NCBI GenBank assembly: GCA_028023455.1
Contig: JAQFVV010000012.1
Location: 16,504,364-16,568,363 of the forward strand
Reading direction: 5' to 3'
Source: Epiperipatus broadwayi
Lineage: Eukaryota; Onychophora; Udeonychophora; Euonychophora; Peripatidae
DNA: 64,000 bases
Under the pieces are notes generated by a model. It worked only from the letters and a program-made list of their open reading frames with translations, was not told the origin of the DNA and ran no database searches. The position numbers and the translations under genes are program-made. This document shows positions 57,480-64,000 of the stretch, piece after piece (the first letter of the stretch is position 1; each line of letters opens with the position of its first letter).

Positions 57480-57757
57480 GTATTTGAAACAAGTTATTCA
57501 TATGGAAATTAGCGTGGATTGAACGTATAAAGCCCCATTGCATCGGAAATTTAAGGTTAGTATTAGGGTAAATAACATGAAGCTAGGATCGAACTCAGAT
57601 CCGACTGCTTCATTATGCCCAGCCCAACTCCACTTTAGTTTCTTAATTCTTTTAATGATGTCAGCAGCAGCTGTTTGTTCTCTCACCCATGTATTTGGTT
57701 TTCGATTTCTTCTTGTTACTCCTAACATGCATCTCTCTTTATTGCTCTTCTGTTAAG
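57480..57757 (-). pseudogene. RTE-like LINE C-terminal fragment joined to a tRNA-like SINE piece
   Basis: The minus frame begins M-L-G-V-T-R-R-N-R-K-P-N-T-W-V-R-E-Q-T then D-I-I-K-R-I-K-K-L-K-W-S-W-A-G-H, the conserved C-terminal block of RTE-like LINEs (same region as D-I-T-H-I-I-Q-R-I-K in the 47.96 kb element). After W-A-G-H the family match ends and sequence switches at about 57.61 kb to CGGATCTGAGTTCGATCC, a B-box-like element. The fragment is cut at 57757 by the start of the plus-strand LINE. Confidence 0.6.
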
Positions 57758-58355
57758 TGTGAGGAGATAAAGGAATTATTGAGTAGAAATGATAAGGAAG
57801 AAATGAATAAGGAGGTACAGAAGGTGGTAGAAAAGGTTACAGATGGATTAGAGAAAGTAGACTATGAGACAGTATTGATAGGAGATTCACTAATAAGAGA
57901 ATGTGGGGATATAATTGCAAGGGAAAATAGAAGCAGGTATGTTAGAGTATGTTTGCCTGGAACAAAAATTAGGGATGTGACAGATAAAGTAAGAAAGCAA
58001 GGTAGTAGAGATGTATATGTTATAGTAGGGACTAACAATTTGTTAGAGCCATCAGAGAAAGTAATGGATGAGTATGCAGAATTGATTAGGAATTTGAGAG
58101 AGATTAAAGGAAGAGTAGGGGTAGTAGGGACTATTACCAAGATTTGATAAGAGGCATTTGTTAGATAGGGCATGTTCTATAAATGAGAGAATGAAAAAAT
58201 TGTGTGAGAGAAATAATGTTGTGTTTGTGGATGTATGGGATTGGTTTATTGGAAAGAGGGAGTTATATAGTAAAGATGGTTTGCACTTAGGAAAACAAGG
58301 AAGTGAAGCTTTAGGGAGTCTGATATTTAAAGAATATAATTCGGGAAACTTTTAA
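57758..58355 (+). pseudogene. LINE ORF1: SGNH/GDSL-type esterase
   Basis: Block I is V-L-I-G-D-S-L-I-R-E (GDS at 57881-57889, nucleophile Ser). Block III is V-I-V-G-T-N-N-L-L (58022-58042), with N of the oxyanion hole. Block V is K-D-G-L-H-L-G (Asp at 58274, His at 58283), completing the D-x-x-H of the triad. One frame change near 58135 separates T-I-T-K from P-R-F-D-K-R-H-L-L-D-R-A. Length (about 195 residues) is normal for an esterase domain, but no zinc knuckle or coiled coil precedes it, so the N-terminus may be truncated. The role of the esterase in retrotransposition is not established. Confidence 0.8.
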
Positions 58356-58429
58356 AGGGGGATGGGCTTTTAAATGGTAATATTATCAAAAAGAAGAAGA
58401 ATGGAGGGGATATAAGAAATAAGCAAAAG

Positions 58430-59457
58430 ATGGTTGATTTAGATATAAGTGTAGATGTGGAGAGGGAATGGTTTTGTAAGATTAGTGATAAGAAAGTTTG
58501 TTATAAACGTAATCGAGAAGTAATCAAAAGAATTTATAAAAGAGTAGTTAGGAAAGAAGAAATTGTTAAAATTGGGTTTTTGAATATGCAAGGTGGTAGG
58601 AGACCAGAAAAGTGGCTGGAATTAAATAAAGCAATTGAAAATGAAGGGCTTGAGGTATTAGCAGTAGTGGAAACTCATTTAAGAGAAGAAGAACCTATTA
58701 TGGAAGAGGTAGTATGGCAGGGTATAAACAGAAAAGAAAAAGAAAAAGGGGTGGTGGTATAGGTGTTATATCGAAAAAATATTTAAATATTGTTAAATGT
58801 CAAGAGCATTTGTGGTATGAAATAAGGTTGGGTAGACAAAAATGGATGGTGGCTGTAGTGTATATCGCCACTGGAGATAGTCAAACTGTAATGGAGTGCA
58901 ACAATAGTATATATGAATGCCTAGTTAAGGATATACAGAGTTTTAAAGAAAACGGAAAGAGAATAATGGTTATAGGGGATATGAATGAACATATTGAAGA
59001 AATTGATGATGTAGATAATAAGCATGGTCAGTTTTTGAAGGAATTTTGTCAAAGAGTAAATTTGAGCATTGGGAATTTATTAAATGTGTATGAGGGACAA
59101 TACACATGGTCTAGGAATAATGTATTTCACACAATAGATTATGTGTTGGTAGAGAAAGAGGGAACGAATAAAATACGGAAAATTAAGGTGTTTGATAATG
59201 AAGAGATAGTATGTAATAGTGATCATAACTTTATTGTAATAGAAATGGTTAGTAATGTGATGGAGGATAGAAATAAAGGTAGAAATAATAGTGAAAGATA
59301 TGGATGGAGAGTGAATGATAAGAATAAGTTGGAAGAGTATAAAATAAAAGTTGAAGAAACCATGGAGCAGTTGGTTGGGGATGAGTATAAGGACTGGTGT
59401 GGTGAAATAGAAAAAGTGGCAAATAGGATTTTAGCTCGAGAATATGCAGAAGAATAA
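58430..59457 (+). pseudogene. LINE ORF2 part 1: AP-like endonuclease
   Basis: ORF2 starts about 75 bp after ORF1 (ATG at 58430 is the first good start). The endonuclease runs from K-I-G-F-L-N-M-Q-G-G (58568) through V-V-E-T-H-L (catalytic Glu), then, after a frame change in an A/G run near 58740, R-G-G-G-I-G-V-I, V-I-G-D-M-N-E (Asp/Asn; GDMN near 58977), Y-T-W-S-R-N, T-I-D-Y-V-L, and N-S-D-H-N-F (SDH at 59218). All catalytic residues are present. It would nick target DNA to prime cDNA synthesis. The frame changes again near 59445. Confidence 0.85.
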
Positions 59458-60766
59458 AAGTAATAAAAAAATGGGAGTTAGTAAAAGTGTAAAAGAGAGG
59501 AAAGAAGCATGCAGAGAATATAAGTGTGCTATTAAGAATAAAGAAAGTGAAAATGATATTTATGCTAAATGGGGGAAGTACTTAGAAAAGAAGAAGCTAA
59601 CTAAAATGGATAATTATAGAGAGAGGATGAAGTTAAATAGTAAATTGTTGGAGGATATTAATAAAAGTGGAAGAGATGGGAGTAAAAAAATTTGGAATTA
59701 CATTAAAAGGAGAAATGTAGGGGAAAGAGAAATAGTATCAATAGATGATGAGGGAATAGAATGTAGCTCTAGAGGTGAGCTAGAGAAAATCTTAAATAGA
59801 TATGTAATGGATATAGAAAAGATGTTAGATGTGAAGGAATTAGTGATAGAAAACATGAAAGCAGTTAATAATGGGAATATTAGGTTCACAAAAAATGAAC
59901 TGAATGAGGCAGGGAAAAGATTGAAAAGTGGAAAGGCGAGAGGTTTAGATGGATGGGCAGCAGAGATGGTAATGAATTTAGGTTATAGAGCAAAAGCAAA
60001 GTTATTATCATGTTTTAATAAGATGGCACAGAAGACAGTTTTTTCGGGTAGTTGTAGTAATACAAGAGTAAGATTATTATTTAAAGGAAAGGGTAAAAGA
60101 TCATAGAAAGTTAAATAATTGTAGACCGATAGAGGTAACATCAGTTTTATATAAAGTTTTCTTATATATGGTAGCTGGAAGAATTGTAAAATGGATGGAA
60201 GAGAATAATGTAGTGGGGGAAATGCAAGGAGGTTTTAGGTCAGATAGGCGTATAGGAGATAGTTTGTTTGCAGTTACACAACTTATGGAGATGAGTAGGA
60301 ATTCAGGTAGATCATTATATATGAGTTTTATAGATATAGAAAAAGCATATGATAGAGTAAATAGAAATAGATTATGGGTAAGATTAGCCAATTTGGAATG
60401 GATGAAGCTTTAGTAAATACTATTAAGAAATTATATGAAAATAATTATTATACTTACCGATTAGGGGATATAGAATCAGTTAATGTTAAAAATGGGGTGG
60501 GATTTAGGCAAGGATGCCCTATGTCACTGATTTTGTTTTTGTTGTTTTTGAGTGAAATGGAGAAAGCAATAGAAAGACTAGGAAGAGGGGTAGAGATATC
60601 GTTAATAGGTGGCAAGGGAGTATATACTTCGTTGGGTCTTTTTTTTGCAGATGATATCTTTTTATGTGCAGAAAGAAGAGAAGATATGGATATTATGTTG
60701 AGGACATGTGTGCAAGGGTGGATAAAGAGATGGGGATTAAATTTAGTGAAGAAAAATCAAATATAA
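59444..60766 (+). pseudogene. LINE ORF2 part 2: reverse transcriptase
   Basis: The linker is Lys/Glu-rich to about 59.87 kb. RT begins at L-K-S-G-K-A-R-G-L-D-G-W (59925). After a shift near 60090 it continues N-N-C-R-P-I-E-V-T-S-V-L-Y-K-V-F, then Q-G-G-F-R-S-D-R-R and M-S-F-I-D-I-E-K-A-Y-D-R-V (motif A). A shift at the GGG near 60385 leads to G-V-G-F-R-Q-G-C-P-M-S (motif B) and F-F-A-D-D-I-F-L (60641-60664, catalytic Asp pair intact). Another shift at GGGG near 60733 leads to G-I-K-F-S-E-E-K-S-N. The full set of RT blocks is present. Confidence 0.9.
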
Positions 60767-61806
60767 TGATGGTTAATACTGGGGAAACAGAGCATGTAGA
60801 TTTTTTATTGGGAGATATAAAGTTAAGTGTGGTGGATAGATATAGGTATTTGGGAATCATCTTATGTAATCAGGAAAATTGCTTGGATGAATGGGAGAAA
60901 AAATTGGTAAATGAAGCCAAGAAAAGAAAGGGTTTGGTAAAGAAACTAACAGTATTTTCATACAATAAATATGATGTAGCTAGAATTGTATGGATGGGAG
61001 TTGCAGTAGCAGGGTTAGCATATGGTAATGATGCATTATGTGTTAGTAAAAGGGTTTTAGATTATTTAGAGAAAGTACAAAGGGAAGTAGGAAGACATGC
61101 ATTAGATGCAGAGATGTGGACAGCAAAGGAGGCAATTCAAGGAGAAATGGGATGGTCAAGTTTCTATATGAGAGATGCAAAAAGTAAAATGAAAATGTTT
61201 GGTAGGTTGCAGTTTATGGATAGTAAAAGAATAGCCAAAATAGTGTTTAATTGGGTTATGAGTGAAGGGCAGGTAACAAGATGGGTGAGAAAGGTAATGC
61301 GGTATGCAAAAGATTTGGATAAAGAATTTATATCGGTATACTTGTATAAAAGGTGGGATGATTGTGTTAGCAGGATTGTTGAGTGTTATAGTGGTAAGGA
61401 ATGGGATAAAAGAATAGAAGCATTAATAAAAAATAGGGAGTTGGAGAGATGGAGAAGTAGTATGGAGGGTAAGAAGAGTTTAAATATATTTAGAAGTAAA
61501 TGGAATATTGGAAGCGAGTTAATTTATGATAATAGTAAGGAAAGTAGTTTATTGTTTAAGGCTCGAACGGGATCTTTAGCAACAAGAGAATATACATGTA
61601 AATGGAAAACTATGGGTGATTTAGCGTGCAAATTGTGTAAGGAAGGTATAGAAAATATTAGGCATCTGTTGATTGAATGTAAATGCTTGAAAGTAGAAAG
61701 GGTACAGATAATGAAGTTATGGCAGAATAGGTATGAACAAAGTGACTATACAGAAAGTGAGTTATTAGTTTTTATGCTGGGTTTGCGAAAAGATAAGGGG
61801 ATTTAG
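60736..61806 (+). pseudogene. LINE ORF2 part 3: RT thumb and C-terminal zinc knuckle
   Basis: Open without interruption for about 357 codons to the stop at 61804. It starts with I-K-F-S-E-E-K-S-N-I-M and Y-R-Y-L-G-I-I-L (RT thumb start). Near the end is CKLCKEGIENIRHLLIEC (61627-61680), a C-x2-C-x8-H-x4-C motif that in other LINEs binds RNA. The final residues are K-D-K-G-I. The length of this uninterrupted piece argues that decay by substitution is slight. Confidence 0.85.
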
Positions 61807-61985
61807 ATTTAAAGGCCATCGAGTTGACAAAGATTATGTTGTGGAAATGGGATCGGGCAGAATATGGGAAGACTTAGAGTGGAGAATGGAAAATAAAGTG
61901 GCTAACAGGTTTATCTGGGCATAGTTGTTGAGATATTCTTGACTTCGTTTAAGGAGAAGCCAAATACATCACATCACATCACATA
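61807..61985 (+). other. LINE 3' UTR with terminal (CATCA)-type repeat
   Basis: After the stop are about 160 bases, then CTTCGTTTAAGGAGAAG near 61.95 kb, which can form a small stem (CTTC/GAAG). The terminal pentamer repeat ACATC x3 plus ACAT follows at 61965-61984. LINE groups with such tails recognise the 3' structure and repeat for priming. Confidence 0.7.
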
Positions 61986-62201
61986 AAATAAATTGAAAAT
62001 TTATTTCACTCCATTTTTAATTAAATTATCATCATTAAGTAATCTATTATGCTATAATAACTTATACTGGTTGATGATGCATCTGTTCTATTCTCTTTAG
62101 AATTTAAGTTACAATTAATTTGGTTATATTAATATTTGGACAGACCAGGATATTTTATTTGTTCTCATATTAATTATTATAATTAATTTAATGTAACTAT
62201 T

Positions 62202-62654
62202 CCACTAAACATCACATGATTACTATTTTTTATGCTAGCACATAACTGTTATTAAAACAGGCAAAACTCTCCATACAGTAGTGCCACTCAGTACCAACCT
62301 GAGTAATCAATGGATGCCAGAAGGCTTGTGCATAAAATCCCCATCTAGTGCCTATTCATCCAATATCCCCAAACTAGTTTTTGGCTTGTGGCCTTTGTAG
62401 TGAGGAGCTTTGGATTTGAGAAAACTGCACCTAGATCTTAAGATCTAATGCAACCCTCCAGCAGCCACCTTTTATCTCTACTTAACTACAAAACTATGAG
62501 AATAAAATTGAGAACACAATAATATTTTCAGTCTAAGCTCAATAGCTTATATAGTCATATGGGTCCGAACCCAGTTCAGTACCCATACATGTTGGTGTCT
62601 GGCTATTTAACAACCATAGCCACTACTATCCTATTAGGCAGGATTGGTGTTAAA
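62202..62654 (-). repeat. SINE-like repeat family, full unit
   Basis: A 453 bp unit starting CCACTAAACATCACATGAT. On the minus strand it has an A-box-like TGGCTATGGTTG (62611-62622) and a strong B box GGTTCGGACCC (within 62561-62574), so it looks tRNA-derived with the head at the high-coordinate end. The body carries CAGCAGCCACC, AAAACTGCACCTAGATCTTA, CTAGTTTTTGGCTTGTGGCC and TACAGTAGTGCC. Other copies lie at 44.95, 40.77 and, split, at 29.47/36.5 kb. Confidence 0.7.
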
Positions 62655-62862
62655 CCACTAAACATCACATGATCACTATTTCTTATGCTAAAACATAACT
62701 GGTTATTAAAACAGGCAAAACTCTCCATGCATTAGTGCCACTCAGTGGCAAAAAGTAATCAATGTATGCCAGAAGGCTTGTGCATAAAATCCCCATCTAG
62801 TGCCTACTCATCAAATATCCCCAGACTAGTTTCTGGCTTGTGGCCTTCGTCACTGATGTACT
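62655..62862 (-). repeat. SINE-like repeat family, truncated second unit in tandem
   Basis: It begins with the same CCACTAAACATCACATGAT exactly 453 bp after the previous unit and runs to GGCTTGTGGCCTTCGTCACT, where similarity ends. It lacks the tRNA-like head. Head-to-tail placement with no gap is unusual for independent SINE insertions. Confidence 0.75.
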
Positions 62863-63076
62863 TATACCTATATAATACTGTTACTATTAAGAATGAGTCA
62901 CATAACTCTTATTAAAGAATTATGTGAAATAGCATAATATTAGACAAGTCAGCAAGGTTTGGTAAAATAAATAGAACTAGGAATATTAATTTTGTGGTGG
63001 CACTCTTCAATGAATTTAATATATATATATACACACCATATATATGTTTAAAAGACAGCATGCATAATGAATGTCT

Positions 63077-63990
63077 TTTGGCTATCATTAAACTATTCAT
63101 GGTTATATAAATTTAAATTTAAAAATATGTAAATATCAGTGTATTTTATTTTGTTAAATATATTTTTCACAAATACTGTTGGATAAAAAAAAAGTTTGTT
63201 ATAACGATTGTTGTGTGCTATTTGTGGATAATAGGTTTATTATGCAAAATAATGTTGGTTTCATTTCATTTCATTACATATTTTCAGACATATAATCAGA
63301 AATACATTTGTAGCTTTGAAGATCTCAAAAAATGCTGTGAATTATTAAAAAACTATGTTAAAATTATAAATACTTAAAACGTTGGCTATCATTAAACTAT
63401 TCATGGTTATATAAATTTAAATTTAAAAATATGTAAATATCAGTGTATTTTATTTTGTTAAATATATTTTTCACAAATACTGTTGGATAAAAAAAAAGTT
63501 TGTTATAACGATTGTTGTGTGCTATTTGTGGATAATAGGTTTATTATGCAAAATAATGTTGGTTTCATTTCATTTCATTACATATTTTCAGACATATAAT
63601 CAGAAATACATTTGTAGCTTTGAAGATCTCAAAAAATGCTGTGAATTATTAAAAAACTATGTTAAAATTATAAATACTTAAAACGTTGGCTATCATTAAA
63701 CTATTCATGGTTATATAAATTTAAATTTAAAAATATGTAAATATCAGTGTATTTTATTTTGTTAAATATATTTTTCACAAATACTGTTGGATAAAAAAAA
63801 AGTTTGTTATAACGATTGTTGTGTGCTATTTGTGGATAATAGGTTTATTATGCAAAATAATGTTGGTTTCATTTCATTTCATTACATATTTTCAGACATA
63901 TAATCAGAAATACATTTGTAGCTTTGAAGATCTCAAAAAATGCTGTGAATTATTAAAAAACTATGTTAAAATTATAAATACTTAAAACGT
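63077..63990. repeat. 304 bp tandem repeat, three identical units
   Basis: Units start at about 63077, 63381 and 63685 (GGCTATCATTAAACTATTCA). As far as I can read them they are identical, including the AAAAAAAAAG run and the CATTTCATTTCATT segment. The array ends at 63990 with AAACGTATAATTTTAT, so about three copies are complete within the window. No coding potential. This is either a satellite-like expansion or a recent or assembly-derived triplication. Confidence 0.95.
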
Positions 63991-64000
63991 ATAATTTTAT

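Larger units (their letters stand above)
57758..61990 (+). mobile_element. LINE with SGNH-esterase ORF1 and EN-RT-zinc knuckle ORF2
   Basis: A two-ORF non-LTR retrotransposon of about 4.2 kb. ORF1 is an SGNH hydrolase; ORF2 has an AP-like endonuclease, RT and a C-terminal CCHC motif. The 3' end is a (CATCA)-type microsatellite, as seen in some LINE groups that use short 3' repeats instead of poly-A. Key catalytic motifs are intact, and frames break only at about six single-base changes, mostly beside homopolymers. It appears to have landed in the older RTE-like/SINE piece at 57.76 kb. I cannot assign the clade; an esterase ORF1 is known from CR1-type elements, but the C-terminal zinc motif is more typical of others. 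Confidence 0.85.

Noticed and set aside
57862-58173. Minus-strand 103-codon frame opposite LINE ORF1
   Set aside because: Antisense of the esterase coding sequence, which carries the recognisable GDS, GTNN and DGLH blocks.

Overview
This 64 kb window looks like AT-rich (by eye about 70% or more), repeat-saturated DNA from an animal, most likely an invertebrate. The evidence is the mix of elements: Ty3/Gypsy elements with Osvaldo-like integrase tails, several types of LINE (including one whose ORF1 encodes an SGNH esterase), a Penelope-type GIY-YIG tail, tRNA-derived SINE-like repeats with TA-rich ends, and foldback MITEs. I cannot name the species. Nothing prokaryotic is present, and no host protein-coding gene, rRNA, intact tRNA or CRISPR could be supported.

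Layout. 1-2.9 kb: a decayed Gypsy element (+) whose reverse transcriptase core is deleted. 5.0-9.1 kb: a heavily mutated LINE (-). 9.3-20.5 kb: SINE-like copies, an isolated 311 bp LTR with both PPT- and PBS-like flanks (13.0 kb), a 362 bp tandem duplication (15 kb), a LINE 3' fragment (16.6-17.4 kb), a long (TA)n tract, and a 1.75 kb unit with 18 bp perfect inverted ends and two internal tandem arrays (18.7-20.4 kb). 20.5-29 kb: mostly featureless AT-rich DNA with two SINE-like copies and two GC-richer islands. 29.1 kb: a Penelope-type fragment.

29.5-36.5 kb holds the best-preserved element: an LTR retrotransposon with about 1.9 kb LTRs, a 5 bp target duplication, PBS and PPT. It has lost almost all of pol but keeps an open 493-codon ORF with an expanded heptad array. 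It sits inside an older short repeat that has its own 14 bp target duplication. 38-43.9 kb holds foldback/MITE-like elements and a 1.3 kb gag-only LTR-like element. 44-54.3 kb holds dispersed repeat copies, a decayed cysteine-rich protein fragment and two RTE-like LINE remnants. 55-57 kb is a CpG-retaining pocket that could be regulatory or exonic. 57.76-61.99 kb is a nearly full-coding LINE (ORF1 esterase; ORF2 endonuclease, RT and zinc knuckle) interrupted only by about six frame changes. The window ends with a head-to-tail SINE-like pair and three identical 304 bp tandem units.

The genes do not form a host pathway. They are parts of transposable elements at different stages of decay. The strongest candidates for something undescribed are the pol-less LTR element with the heptad-repeat ORF, the gag-only mini LTR element, and the 18.7-20.4 kb inverted-end unit.
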